Positions 44,900 to 56,344 of a stretch of DNA of 64,000 nt are shown here, piece after piece. Every line of letters starts with the position of its first letter. The stretch's first letter is position 1. The position numbers and the translations under genes are program-made. The stretch spans positions 92,173,529 to 92,237,528 of the forward strand of contig CM043959.1 of assembly GCA_014529385.2 (NCBI GenBank), in the 5' to 3' direction. This stretch comes from Adiantum capillus-veneris (Eukaryota > Streptophyta > Polypodiopsida > Polypodiales > Pteridaceae). The notes beneath the pieces were generated by a model. The model did not search any database, was not told the DNA's origin, and saw only the letters and a list, made by a program, of their open reading frames with translations.

Positions 44900-45488
44900 A
44901 AGATTGTTGACACTATAAATCTGATTACATTAAAATGAAGATGTACACATCCATTCTTAATTCGTACTTTATCATAGGTAGAATAAATGGATTAATTGAA
45001 GCATTGATTTCATTGAGGCGAGTGGATCCAAATATCCTCCTTATGATAGATTGAAACCTAAACTTAGTTGCAATGATTATATGAATGGATTGCCGAGCAA
45101 TAGGCCTAAAAGGTTCATTGTTTTGATCGTGATTAATGTGCTACTCCTCGTTGTTGGTTTGAAGACCTCGTTCCTTCATATGGCCCTTGAGCACCCCTTC
45201 ACCACTCCTTGTTCCTGCCTTTAAAACAAAATGAACACGTGAACATCAAAAGAAGTTTCATAATTGATGATTGGAAGTATAATTGGATTGGGTGATGCCA
45301 GTATTTCTCTAACTCTTTCTGCACCAAACATAAAACAATGCGTTGTTGGAAAAAGACTTTTCTATCTATGTGAACATTTACTCTAATGTGTTGTGCAAAA
45401 TGAAATGGATAGATGGGAACTCCATTGTTCATCACTAAAAATTTGAAGGTAACTTGGAAATATGTTCCTCAGTGGGGGCACCACTTTA
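44900..45488 (-). other. Leader of element C
   Basis: This is the untranslated leader between the 5' LTR and gag. Next to the LTR the minus strand reads TAAAGTGGTGCCCCCACTG; TGGTGCCCCCAC may be a primer site, but I do not recognise the tRNA. Confidence 0.6.
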
Positions 45489-47566
45489 TGAGGGCGAGCT
45501 TTTTGAAAATGGGGCCTCTAAACCCAAACCAATGGGCCTACCCTCACAAAATGTTCGTAAAGAAGTACGCACACTACTTGGGGCACCACCTTCTTTTGAG
45601 AGTGGATAAGGAAACCAATCAAAATAACACTTGCACTCACCCACTCAAGCGACACACTTTGAAAACCCCTTACTCTATATACACTTTGGACACTTGACAC
45701 CATCAACGATTATGCAACCCAATGCCGTGCATCAAATAAAATATGCAATTTGTGGAATAGCATTCACCTTCTCCCCATAAGAATACCCATGATACATCCA
45801 AACTCCTCCTCTCTCAAGCACTCATCAAAAAATCATGCGCACAAGACTTGCCTCTCAAACACACAAGAGAATTACCTACATCGAACTAACACACTTTGCA
45901 TAGAGAGCTCATCTCCATCTATGCAATGCCGTGACAAATGAAATCACCATGAGAGGTAGCCACATGCATATGTAATGAAGCAAAAGAGAGTTGGAGTGAG
46001 AAATTTCTTTAGACCAATTGAATAAGTGTGGAGAAACAAACCAATGGTAAATTGAGAGTAGAACACTTACTTGATTTCTCGCACACCTTTTAAGGGGAAC
46101 ACAGACGCTGGCTAACCATCACGAATTGCGACACTTGAATGTTTTGAAGATGATTTAATGATCATTAACATAACCATGAGAGATATCATGATGTATTTAC
46201 AAGTTATTGAGGTGCTACAATGATTTATTGGGTTGATGGAGTAAGAGATTGTAGAATAGAAAGAGTGGAGGATAGAGTTGCACTTCCTCCAAAGAGGAGG
46301 GTTAGGAGGGAGGATGTGAGGAGGGAGAGTTGGGGTTTTCTCTACTATTGATCAAGAACAACATGAAGTTGAAAATATAGGTGTGTGTCCTTGAGTCTCT
46401 CCAAGAGGGGCTATTTATAGTTGTGCAGGAGTGGGATTATGCTACACTTAATTAGGGTGAGTGATTAGCCCTAATTAAGTGTCCTTTGACCGCTTATTGA
46501 ATATTGGACATAAAATGGACTATTTATTCACCAAAAATATCATTTTAGACCGTGAAGGCTCCATAGGGGTGCATAATGTAGGTGGAACCCACCATCAGGC
46601 CCTACGGGTGGCTCTTGCGGGGTATCTCAACTTGTCTGTCTTGGCATTTAGAAAGCATCTTTAAGTTGGTCCCATCACATGCAAGTGACCTTGAACACTC
46701 ATTGATCTTCTAGAAGATGAGTAGGGGCAAAATAAGATCTCACCCTCTTGATTTACTTGATTTACTTGATTTACAGTTCCCTTTTGCTGTGAATCTGACA
46801 GATTTACACTATTTTGACCATAACTTTTTACCTGTAGCTCAGAATGACTTGCTTCAAAAGAAAAATTTGACCTTCTCAACATGTTTGATATGAATTTGGA
46901 CTATTCTTCACACCCATGCACCAAGGAATTCGGTTTGGAAGGTCCACACTAGGCTAGGGAACCTTTTGCTTCCAAGGCTTCTTGTATGGGCCCTTTGCTT
47001 GTATGCATCTAAGGGGAATCAAGCTTTTTCAAAAGGGTATGATGCTTAAACAAATAGAGGAGGGCCCAATATTATTTTCTTGTGAAAAGAATATACAGTT
47101 TGAGTCTTTTTGAAAGGAGAAAAACTATATGTATATTCTTAAGAGATATTGGGCCACCTATGTAGGGGGCATAGAAGACTTGTAGAGATGGACCATAATC
47201 TTTGGTAAAGACAAGTGGAGAGTTGATTTTCCATGGTAATTTATCTATATGGGATGGAATATGGGTAGATTTTTTTTCTACTACTAATTTACAAGAGGTA
47301 AGAAAATTTGGGGGTAGATAGTTGGTTATTGTATGCTTAATTTTATTTACAAAGAAAAAAAGAAAAGGGTGGTAATATAAATATATGACTAAGCTGACAT
47401 TTTTGGGAAGAGTACAATGTATGTGTCGCCACAAAGGCTAAACGAAGAGGGGGAATTTACTCTAGATAACTTAATAGCGTAGAAAAATATATAAACATAT
47501 GAGGAAGAGGACGTTGAGTAGGCTGAAAAATGTTGCAAAAAGATGGTTACCATTTTATGCCACTCA
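45489..47566 (-). repeat. 5' LTR of element C
   Basis: It is the partner of 37241-39378. A strong TATA box, CTATAAATAG on the minus strand, lies at 46411-46420. Confidence 0.95.
46411..46420 (-). promoter_or_regulatory. TATA box in the element C LTR
   Basis: CTATAAATAG on the minus strand, conserved in both LTRs, followed downstream by CT-poor, GA-rich sequence. Confidence 0.65.
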
Positions 47567-47848
47567 CTACAAGGATCGACCTACTTCAGTAGGATTGACC
47601 TAAAAAGTGGATATCATCAAATAAGGATAGTTGATCAAGACATTGTAAAGACCACATTTCGCACCACATTTGGTCTTTACGAATACATTTTCATGCCTTT
47701 TGGGTTGACCAATGCACCAGCCACATTCAACCGCTTGATGGAGAAGCTATTCAGGCCTCATCGAACCTTCACTGGAGTGTTCTTTGATGATATTATCATC
47801 TACTCTAATTCATTAGACGAACACAAGCAACACCTCCAGGTAATATTT
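47567..47848 (+). pseudogene. Element A RT, catalytic part
   Basis: The frame resumes with STYFSRIDLKSGYHQI, MPFGLTNAPATFNRL and VFFDDIIIYS (catalytic FFDD), ending at HLQV where a solo LTR is inserted. Confidence 0.92.
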
Positions 47849-47991
47849 TGTAATGGAAATGGCCTATGAACTTAGAGAATAGCGGAATTAAGAATTAGAG
47901 TAAGCAACTTTGAGAGCATAGATGGTGGACTTAATTGGTAGTAGCACCTTTATCATAACACTTAATTAACTAGGCATGAGCAATACGTTTG

Positions 47992-48034
<43 letters not shown>

Positions 48035-49720
48035 AGAGAATATGACAACAGTTGAGGACTGGATTTATGTGGATCCGGCCCCCCCTCCAAAAGGAATTTG
48101 TATTATAGATTCTCTCCTTAAGAGAGACTTGATACAATACCATCTTTGTGTTCCTTGAGACCTCTTTGGCAGTATGGAGATGGAAGCTTCATACACCAAG
48201 CTTTTGCATAATATCAACAATCAATCTTAGCTTGAAAAAAATCAAGAACTCGTGAACATCATTAGTCTTTGTGTTCCCTAAATCATTTGAGTGCATGAGG
48301 ATGTATACTTTTATGCATCAACTTGTGCCTAAAGCAACAATTAATCTACCTTGCAATACAATTAATCTACTTGCATTAAGTAACTTATCTACTTGCAATA
48401 AACCATTAGCCTTCTTGCAATAAGCATAACATGCACTTTGTGGAAATCATTAACTATCCCAAGCCTCAGTCCCAAGACCTCAAACACCTTCGAAGGTGGA
48501 GAGAGCTAGCAGGGAATGAGGGTAGGGAAGAGGAAGAAGAAGTATTCCATAGGAGAAAGAAATAATTCCTCACTTATCATCACTCTTCTTGCTTAGCATA
48601 CATAATAGCATAGCAATGAAGATGGAGAAGATGTAAAGCTTAAGCATTGAAGCATAGCTCTTGGTTTGATTTGCATTCCATAGCCAAGAGTGTTGGTGTA
48701 GGCTCTCAACTTCTCAAGGAGCTTGGAGAAGGAGATGGAGCTCTTGCACCTTGCCTAGCACACAATGAGAGTGTTTTTGAGTGTGTGTGGGTGAGTATAC
48801 CCCCTAAGCAACCCCCTAGCTTTCTTGGGTCAACCCCCCCTTGTAGCCCATGCTTGAAGCTCATCGTCCAAGCCTAGCCAATCATAAGCAAGAGGAATTA
48901 CAAGCAGCAAGGGTAGGCTTGAGACAAGTGTCCCCCTTTACCCTTTGAGAGAGAGGGCTAGATAAATGTAAAATCAATTAATTAAATACCCTAAATTATC
49001 ATTGGACCCCTTGGGTGGCCAACCAATAGGCTTTAGTCACACCATGAGGGCAACATGAGGAGGAACTTGACAAGTGTCCCTTTTGCTTTCTTTGTACCAT
49101 GCATGCCTTGTGTGAGTGTGTGGGTGTTCTCTCTCATCCCCCCTCACGTAGGGCTCGCACCCTCCTTGTAGGGATTGAATATTTGACTTTTTGACACCTC
49201 AACCCCTCATGCATAGGCCCAGTTCCCACCACAAGCTTGGCCCTTAAGCACTTTAAGCTTGGGCTGGTTCTCACCTCAAGTGCAACCCTAACATCTCAAG
49301 CATGTCAAGCACCTCAAGCATCTCAATCATTAAGCACCTCAATCATCTCAAGAACCTCAATCATCAAGCACCTCAAGCACCTTAGTCATCAAGCAGGGCA
49401 AGCAGGAGAAGCACCTCGAGCTGGGTCGGGTTCCCGCGCCTCAAGCTCAGCCCTAGCTTACCTAAGGTCAAAGGAATTTTACGCACATTATTGGAGGTCT
49501 TCAATGAAGCTAACCCTAAGGTCTTATGCTACATTGGTTAGCCTTGCTCTTTGATAGACCATCTCTCATTTGGTCTCCTTTATCATTGGCCCTGTGTTGA
49601 GATAGATCTATAAGCACATGTCTATATCTTAACCCTTGTTCCCGTTTATTCTCCCACATTAAGTGATCAGTTTAATATGAGAAAATCATTTGGGTTGGTT
49701 AGATATTAGTTTTTATGACA
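47849..49720 (-). mobile_element. Solo LTR, diverged relative of the element A LTR
   Basis: It is bounded by TG...CA and the duplication TATTT (47844-47848 and 49721-49725). On the minus strand it starts TGTCATAAAAACTAATATC and includes AACTGATCACTTAATGTGGG, similar to A LTRs, but much of its 1,872 bp is diverged. A long GA microsatellite is at about 47996-48030. It splits the RT frame of element A. Confidence 0.9.
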
Positions 49721-50343
49721 TATTTCAAGTTTTAAGAGAGAATAAACTTTATGTTAATCGAAAGAAAAGTGAATTTTTCTTGCAAGAGATTCAGTATTTA
49801 GGTCACATTATCTCTCAAGATGGCATCCAACTGGATCCGTCCAAGTTAGAGGTAATAAAAGGATGGCCTAAACCAAGGAATATTCATGAACTAAGAAGCT
49901 TTATAGGTATGTGTGCATACTATAGATGCTTCATAGAAAAGTTCTCACAAATTGCGGGACCGTTACATGCCCTAACAAAGAAAAGCGTTAGGTATATATG
50001 GTCTGCTAAGGAGAACAATGCTTTCGAAAAGCTTAGAGAAAAGCTTATCTCTCAACCTGTGCTTACACTACCGGATCTTTCAAAACCATTTGAGGTCCAA
50101 TGTGATGCTTGTGGTGATTGCCTTGGAGCTGTTTTGCTTCAAGAAGGGCACGCCATAGGCTATGAGAGTTGAAGGCTCGACCTTGTTGAGCAAGCTCTAG
50201 GCATATATGAAAAGGAACTCCTTGCAGTTCTACATGCCTTAGACTCATGGAAGCACTATTTATTGGGGACTCCTTTTATTCCGAGAAAGGATCACCAAAG
50301 TCCTAAGTACTTCATGACGCAGACCAAGCTCTCCGACAAACAA
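49721..50343 (+). pseudogene. Element A RT C-terminus and RNase H start, first copy
   Basis: FQVLRENKLYVN, LGHIISQDGIQLDP, then LRSFIGMCAYYR and RNase H (FEVQCDACGDCLGAVL). A TGA at 50170-50172 stops the frame. From 49891 on, the sequence is repeated at 50344. Confidence 0.9.
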
Positions 50344-50796
50344 CTAAGAAGCTTTATAGGTATGTGTGCATACTATAGACGCTTCATAGAAAAGTTCTCA
50401 CAAATTGCGGGACCATTACATGCCCTAACAAAGAAAAGTGTTAGGTATATATGGTCTGCTAAGGAGAACAATTCTTTCGAAAAGCTTAGAGAAAAGCTTA
50501 TCTCTCAACCTGTGCTTACACTACCGGATCTTTCAAAACCATTTGAGGTCCAATGTGATGCTTGTGGTGATTGACTTGGAGCTGTTTTGCTTCAAGAAGG
50601 GCACGCCATAGGCTATGAGAGTCGAAGGCTCGACCTTGTTGAGCAAGCTCTAGGCATATATGAAAAGGAACTCCTTACAGTTCTACATGCCTTAGACTCA
50701 TGGAAGCACTATTTATTGGGGACTCCTTTTATTCCGCGAAAGGATCACCAAAGTCCTAAGTACTTCATGACGCAGACCAAGCTCTCCGACAAAAAA
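50344..50796 (+). repeat. In-frame 453-bp tandem duplication in element A pol
   Basis: 49891-50343 and 50344-50796 are near-identical; the period, 453 bp, is 151 codons, so phase is kept. The second copy has its own nonsense change (TGA near 50572, TGC in the first copy) and lacks the first copy's stop. Confidence 0.92.
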
Positions 50797-52389
50797 ATGA
50801 GGTGGGAAAATTTTCTTTTGCAATTTCATTTTCATATTGCTCACATTGCTGGCAAGCATAATCAAGTAGATGATGCACTCTCAAGACGGCCGAGAGTGAA
50901 TGCGGTTTCCATAGCAACTCACAATGATCTATCTTCAATGATAGATGAGTATGCTATTGATCCCAATTTTAGAGATGTGATTTCAGCCCTTGCATTAGGG
51001 AAGAAAGAAGAACCATTTACTTTACAAGATGGTTATCTTCTCTATGGCAATAGACTATGCGCTACTAACTCACTACGTGAGAAAGTAATGTATGAATCTC
51101 ATGCTCCACCTTATGCGGGGCATAGAGGGATTCGGTCTACCTTGAAGGGAATTGAAACATATTTCTATTGGCCTACCATCAAAGTGAACATACAAGAGTA
51201 TGTTTCTAAATGTGTGGTATGCCAAAAGACAAAATTTGATAGAGGGAAGCAACTTGGATTGCTTCAACCCTTGCCAATCCCTAATTCACCATGGGAGAGC
51301 ATATCCATGGATTTTATCTTTGGATTGCATAAGTCTATCCATGGGAATACGGGAATATGGACGATAGTAGACAGGTTCAGTAAGCAAGATCATTTTATAC
51401 CTATCAAAAAGACTTTCAAAGACCATCAAATGGCAACCCTCTTCATTTCCCAAATTTTCAAGTACCATGGCTTGCCAATGTCCATAGTGTCGGATAGAGA
51501 TCCTAGAATGACCAGTAATTTCTGGAAGGGTCTCTTTGAGAATTTAGGGACAAGGCTAAACTTCTCTTCGGCCTATCATCCACAAATGGATGGCCAAAGT
51601 GAAATAGCTAACCTAACCATTCTCAATCTACTCAAAGCCTATGTAACGGAAGTAGATCAAAGATCCCAATGGGAGAAGTACTTACCCTTAGTGGAGTATG
51701 CTTACAATAACACTGTACATACTTCCACGGGAAAAGCACCTTTCGAGGTAATTGAGGGGAGATCAAAAAGTCCCTTGCTACTTAAGGTACATGGGAAGAT
51801 CTTCGCTGCAGATGAGTATAGCCGAGACCTACAAGAATCTTTTCAAAAGATTAAGGATGCTATCTCTATCTCACAGCAACGGCAAAAGGCTGTTGTTGAC
51901 AAGCACAGAAGAGCCCAAGCCTTTAAAGAAAATGATTGGGTCTTATTAAAGTCTCCCAAGGCTCGATTAAGGCTCACGACGGGCAAGAATCCTACGGGAC
52001 ACCAAAAGTACTATGCTAAACTAGCAAAAAGTTACTATGGTCTCTTCCAGATTCTTAGGCCAATCAATGAGATGGCCTATCAACTCAAGTTGCCCAATCA
52101 TTGGCTCATACACAATGCTTTCCATGTGAGCCTATTAAAGCCTTACAAAGGAGAGCCACCTCAAGAACCAACTATTGAAGATCCACCGGCGATCGAGGAC
52201 CAAGAGGAGGTGCTGCAGCCCGAGTCCATTCTCCGACATGAAGACAAGGTACTAAGAGGCGGTAATACTATCCAACGATATCTTATTAAGTTTAAGAATT
52301 ATCCTTTTGAAGATGCTAGATGGATGCAAGGCATACAATTAAAGGATAACCTAAACCATGTTAATGCTTACAATGCTTCCCAAGAGTAA
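50587..52389 (+). CDS. RNase H end, integrase and chromodomain-like tail (element A)
   Basis: 600 residues are open. RNase H ends with IAHIAGKHNQVDDALSRR. The integrase zinc finger has HAPPYAGHRG and CVVCQ. The core has SMDFIFGL (Asp), VSDRDPRMTSNFW (Asp) and MDGQSEIANL (Glu). The C-terminal 60 residues (ESILRHEDKVLRGG, YLIKFKNYPFEDARWM) match the chromodomain of chromoviruses, which directs insertion to marked chromatin. This is the best kept part of element A, but without an intact gag or RT it cannot act alone. Confidence 0.93.
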   Translation: MLQEGHAIGYESRRLDLVEQALGIYEKELLTVLHALDSWKHYLLGTPFIPRKDHQSPKYFMTQTKLSDKKMRWENFLLQFHFHIAHIAGKHNQVDDALSRRPRVNAVSIATHNDLSSMIDEYAIDPNFRDVISALALGKKEEPFTLQDGYLLYGNRLCATNSLREKVMYESHAPPYAGHRGIRSTLKGIETYFYWPTIKVNIQEYVSKCVVCQKTKFDRGKQLGLLQPLPIPNSPWESISMDFIFGLHKSIHGNTGIWTIVDRFSKQDHFIPIKKTFKDHQMATLFISQIFKYHGLPMSIVSDRDPRMTSNFWKGLFENLGTRLNFSSAYHPQMDGQSEIANLTILNLLKAYVTEVDQRSQWEKYLPLVEYAYNNTVHTSTGKAPFEVIEGRSKSPLLLKVHGKIFAADEYSRDLQESFQKIKDAISISQQRQKAVVDKHRRAQAFKENDWVLLKSPKARLRLTTGKNPTGHQKYYAKLAKSYYGLFQILRPINEMAYQLKLPNHWLIHNAFHVSLLKPYKGEPPQEPTIEDPPAIEDQEEVLQPESILRHEDKVLRGGNTIQRYLIKFKNYPFEDARWMQGIQLKDNLNHVNAYNASQE

Positions 52390-52748
52390 GCAAATGTACA
52401 AAATGTTAAAAATGAACAAAGTTTTTTGTCTTATAAGACTCTCTTTTTCTTTATTGTGCACAAAAATGAAGTAGTATGCATGCTTAGATCAAGTTTGCGG
52501 AGACGACGTCTCCCAAACACCAAGTAGAGTTTGTCACTCTACTATGGAAGATTGATAGGACTAATGTGCAGACATGCTTGCGGTGGCAGCCTCAGGCTCT
52601 CAAGCGCCAAATGGACTAGTCATCCATTGTGGAATGATTTCGTAGGGTAACATAGGGATCCTCTACCCGCTAAGAACAGGACTCATGAATATGCTTTATC
52701 TTCTCTACACCATAGTCGAGGACAACTATGATTTCAAGAGAGAGGTAA

Positions 52749-54335
52749 TGTCATAATAATCAATATCTAATTCTCCTAAATGATTTTCTCATATTAAACT
52801 GATCATTTAATGTGGGGAAGTGCCAGGGGAGAAAAATCTAGAATATTGGTTAAGCTAGCAGACCGGACACAGTAAGGATCCAAAGGAGGGAAAATAGGGA
52901 TCCAAAGGGGGGGCCATCTGCAAAAGAGCCATGTGCAACAATGGGCTAAAAAGACCCTAAGGTTCAGCCCATTAAGACTTCCAAAATGCTAAGGTTCCAA
53001 AATTCAAAGGTTGTGTCCAAAGGTCAACCCTAGGGGAATTGGATACTTTGTGTGTGTCCAAAAAAGTCTTTGCACATCCCTACATAGGAGGGGGCGAGCC
53101 TTGCATGTAGGCGATGAGAGAGAAATTCACACACACACACACAAGCTCCCTTTACACAAAGGGAATGAGGGACACATGTCAGCTCCCTAGTCCAAATGCC
53201 CACAAGGTGTACCCAATTCCTATTGGATGGCCTTGTAGGTGGACAAATGAGAATTAGGCTAGAGCAAATCTAGTTTAATTAATTTAAAAACATTTAATAA
53301 AAGAACCAATGAGAATTAAGTCCTCTAGAAGACTATTGGACAGTCTCCCAAGTGGTCCAATGAGCATTCAGCAGCCCAATGGCTTGCCTGATTCCTATTG
53401 GCCAGGAGGCAAAGGGGTCCAATGAGAGTTTAGATGAATTATTAAATTACCTTAAGCTCTCACAAAAGGGGAAAGGGAGACACATGTCAGAAGGCTATCA
53501 CTTATGCTGCTTAATAGTCATTTCCCTGGGGAGGTCCAATGGGGATATAGTAAGAGCAAATAGAAAGAGGGCTCGCCCAAGAGAGAGAGAGGGGGCTGAT
53601 TTTTGGAAGGATTATCACACACACACTCACACAATCTCATGTCTGAAGTAAAGAAGACTCTCTCTCCTTCTCAAGCTTTAATGGAAAGCTTACCACCTAC
53701 TCCAAGCTTGTGAGAAGGGAGGCCTACACCAACAACTCTTGGCTTTGTGATGCAAATCCAACCAAGAGCCAAGCTTCAATGCATGCTCATCTCCTCTACC
53801 ATGCTAATTACTAAGCTAAGCTATGCTAATATGAGTGATTATGTGAGGAGATGTACATCTTTCTCCTAAGATACTCCTTCTTCCTCTCAATCTACTCTCA
53901 TACCCTGCTAGCTCTCACCATCTTCGAAGGTGTGTGAGGTCTTGGGTCTAAGACCGGGGATAATTAATGTTGTGTTTGCTAAGTATTTTGCTTAGTGCAT
54001 GAAGCTTTCATCTTCATTGCATTAGCTAGTCTTGAAGGAACACAAAGAATTGTATTTTACAATGTCTCTCTTGATGGGAGAAACCATAATACAAAGCCTT
54101 TTGGTGGAGGGGGGACCGGCTCCATGCAAATCCGGTCCTTAACTGTTGTCAATAGCTTAATTTCTCTCTCTTTTGAAAGTATTGTTCATGCTATCTAACT
54201 AGGTGTTATGCTTTTTGTTGCGCTCTCCACCCAAGCACTCTTGTAATTCTCATTAGGAATCTATTCTAATGAAATGCCCACTATGTTCATGCTAATTTCC
54301 GCTACACACAAGTTTTTAGGCCATTAAATGTTACA
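52749..54335 (+). repeat. 3' LTR of element A
   Basis: Direct copy of 12097-13686, followed by TTAAT, the target duplication. Upstream AAGAGAGAGGTAA is a weak polypurine tract. Confidence 0.95.
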
Positions 54336-54829
54336 TTAATAGTATTTGTCTTTACATATTATCTTTTTTAATTGCTGTAATCAATCTATATGCTGCTTTA
54401 AAATCATATCAATTGGTTTTTTTGACACCTCATTTTTTGAGAAGCTACTTCTAGAAGCATTTGTTGAATTTTGAAAAGCGTTGATGTCATACAATTCCTC
54501 TTTCCAAAAACTATATTGGAGGTTTATTCTTAAATTTTATAGTAGAGAAATTAAACTAGACTTATACAATCATGATAATTTATCTAAATTAAAGGCAGCT
54601 AGAGCTTAGAAATCATAAAATAACACAATCCTAGCATACACGTTTAGAATTTGGGAAACAAGATTTTCCCAAATTATCTAAAATGGTGTTAGAAGCTCTA
54701 ATCTATTTTTGGTGGATGTCAAGCGAGGATGTCTCTTTGGATGCAATCACTAGAGAAGCACCAAAAAAGAAACAATATATGATACACAAGCAAATATGGA
54801 GGGGAAGAGTGCAATAGGTCCTATACCAG
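54336..54829. other. Flank of element A, no gene seen
   Basis: The AT-rich sequence at about 54345-54600 is a diverged copy of 10910-11240. The rest shows no ORF or motif that I can support. Confidence 0.55.
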
Positions 54830-55819
54830 CTTTTCTATTGTCTCATGAAGTGCATTGATTGCACAATTTGTTGTTGCTGGAGAGAATCACACGACCTATT
54901 AAAGTGCATGCAACACAACCTAGATCAACATAATGTCAATCGAGGACACAAATGACACAATAGGCGCACGGAGGCAATCTCTTTAGCTTGTCAGGCTGAG
55001 ACCATCCCATGCATACAACACTCTGGAAAGCTAACTAAACCAAATCTAGAATCTCACTGCTCTCAACTACACCACCCAACCCACATACACACACACGGAA
55101 GGAAACTCACTAAACCATACCAAAATAGTACGAAACTTAAGGAACACCAGCCCCTCACTAGGATACACCTGTCCCAAAGCCTCTACACTCAAAATCCTAA
55201 CTCTAAACCCATCTGCCGAAAATGCATACGAAGATAGAGCCGGATTTAAGAAGTGCCCAAAACTGAAATCTATGAGTATATATTCATAGCTTATGTCAAC
55301 AAGATTCTAGTGACTACTTGCAAGCAGAAAATAGACATCATTTGATATACTTACAGCCGCAAATAGCTTGTAGGTGCGCGAGCATGTTTTCTCTGTTCTG
55401 CAAGGAATGCTTGGCATTGTTGCGTAGCTCTTGGCGAGCCTAGCACGATGGTGTTGTTAGTTCTCCAATGCAATGAATGAGTGGGGAGTAGCACCCAGAT
55501 GAATCTCACTCTCGCTCTCTCTCTCTTCCTCTCTCTTACAGAGTGATGGCCGCTTAAAACTTGATTATGATAAAAGTCCTTTTTACAAAATGACCTAGGG
55601 ACCGTATATACTAAGGCTACCATAGGTTAAACCTAAAATAGAGTAGAGGTAGAATGGCTTTGTATGTACAATCTAGAAGTGCCATTGCACCCCGACTTTT
55701 GCAACTAGACTAACTACTCATTACAAATGATGTTTTTAATCATAATCTGCAGCATTTCATAACTTTCAGAAAATAAGGCTTTGCTGAGTTATGTTGTACT
55801 ATTGACCCATGGGTCAACA
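54830..55819 (-). repeat. Degraded LTR of a B-like element
   Basis: Its right end (TCAACA) and the following CTCCCCCCCTCC, GTCCCTGACATGAC match the 3' LTR end and polypurine tract of element B. Inside, GTCAATCGAGGACAC and AGGCGCACGGAGGCA parallel element B LTR segments. The left limit is approximate. Confidence 0.65.
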
Positions 55820-55832
55820 CTCCCCCCCTCCG
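55820..55832 (-). other. Polypurine tract of the B-like remnant
   Basis: GGAGGGGGGGAG on the minus strand directly precedes the LTR, as in element B. Confidence 0.75.
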
Positions 55833-55961
55833 AATTCATGCCGTCCCTGACATGACCTTGTTGTCAATGTCGGTGTGGTCTTTGTTGTCGTTTTTGCTTT
55901 TGTTTGCTCCATTGCTTGTACTTTTGTCAAACCACAACAAGAACTATGATCCATGAAAACT

Positions 55962-56235
55962 TGATGACGAACTTTATGTCCTTCACATCCAGGCCCCGAG
56001 ATGCAACATCTATTGCTGTGAACTAACAATTTTGTAAGGATTCTGTAGAAATTGTCTAACCAAACCTTCAACTTCTTTAGGCCAAGTTTCACTCCAATAC
56101 AAATCTGACTGTCAGGCCGAATATGGGAGATAATTTTTTTGATTTGGGGTTCAAAACCCATGTCCAGCCTTTGATCCGCCTTATAAAGTACAAGATATGT
56201 AACCTTGCAAAGGAGGTTGGTTTGTCTACCATTTG
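55962..56235 (-). pseudogene. Captured DEAD-box RNA helicase fragment (DBP2/RH20-like)
   Basis: On the minus strand the sequence reads [19 protein letters not shown] and [13 protein letters not shown], the region around motif II of DBP2/DDX5-type helicases with DEAD changed to YKAD. A frame change then gives [18 protein letters not shown] (motif III is SAT in active enzymes, SET here). Next comes [17 protein letters not shown], motif V. The region between motifs III and V is missing, so it is an internally deleted fragment, not a working helicase. It lies between the polypurine tract and the body of a B-like element, which suggests capture of host RNA during reverse transcription. Confidence 0.82.
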
Positions 56236-56344
56236 TGTTTGCTCTTCCTTGTTGGTGACTCCTTTGTTCCTGCATCAAGGTGATCAAAGTTGCATTGTTC
56301 ACTGTTAGCTTTTGTGTGATGTGTAAATCATTATATTGCTTCAA

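Larger units (their letters stand above)
37241..47566 (-). mobile_element. Element C: Tat-like Ty3/gypsy element with second RNase H
   Basis: Direct LTRs (TGAGGGCGAGC...GCCACTCA on plus) of about 2.14 and 2.08 kb bound it. Bases CTAC are present on both sides (37237-37240 and 47567-47570). Coding is on the minus strand: gag near 44.9-44.0 kb, protease-RT 43.8-42.1, RNase H, a second RNase H-like domain 41.6-41.2, integrase 40.9-39.5. A second RNase H before integrase is a mark of the Tat lineage. Several frameshifts make it defective. It disrupts RT of element A. Confidence 0.93.
12097..54335 (+). mobile_element. Element A: old Ty3/gypsy chromovirus split by later insertions
   Basis: Two LTRs of about 1.59 kb (TGTCATAATAATC...AATGTTACA) in direct orientation bound it, flanked by the same five bases TTAAT (12092-12096 and 54336-54340). 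The order gag, zinc knuckle, protease, RT, RNase H, integrase, chromodomain-like tail is on the plus strand. The coding frame is continuous across insertions but has many stop codons. Four insertions lie inside: element B, a solo A-type LTR, element C and a diverged solo LTR. Removing them leaves about 9-10 kb, a normal chromovirus size. Confidence 0.93.

Noticed and set aside
47996-48030. GA microsatellite as a regulatory site
   Set aside because: Simple repeat within a solo LTR; similar CT/GA tracts are in other LTRs.
13337-54198. A conserved small protein of about 70 residues in three places (13337, 35901, 53995)
   Set aside because: All three lie at the same place in copies of one LTR, so similarity follows from copying. 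No codon-level conservation is evident.
55814-56344. A complete 176-residue minus-strand protein
   Set aside because: It is a chance frame over a frameshifted helicase fragment and polypurine tract.
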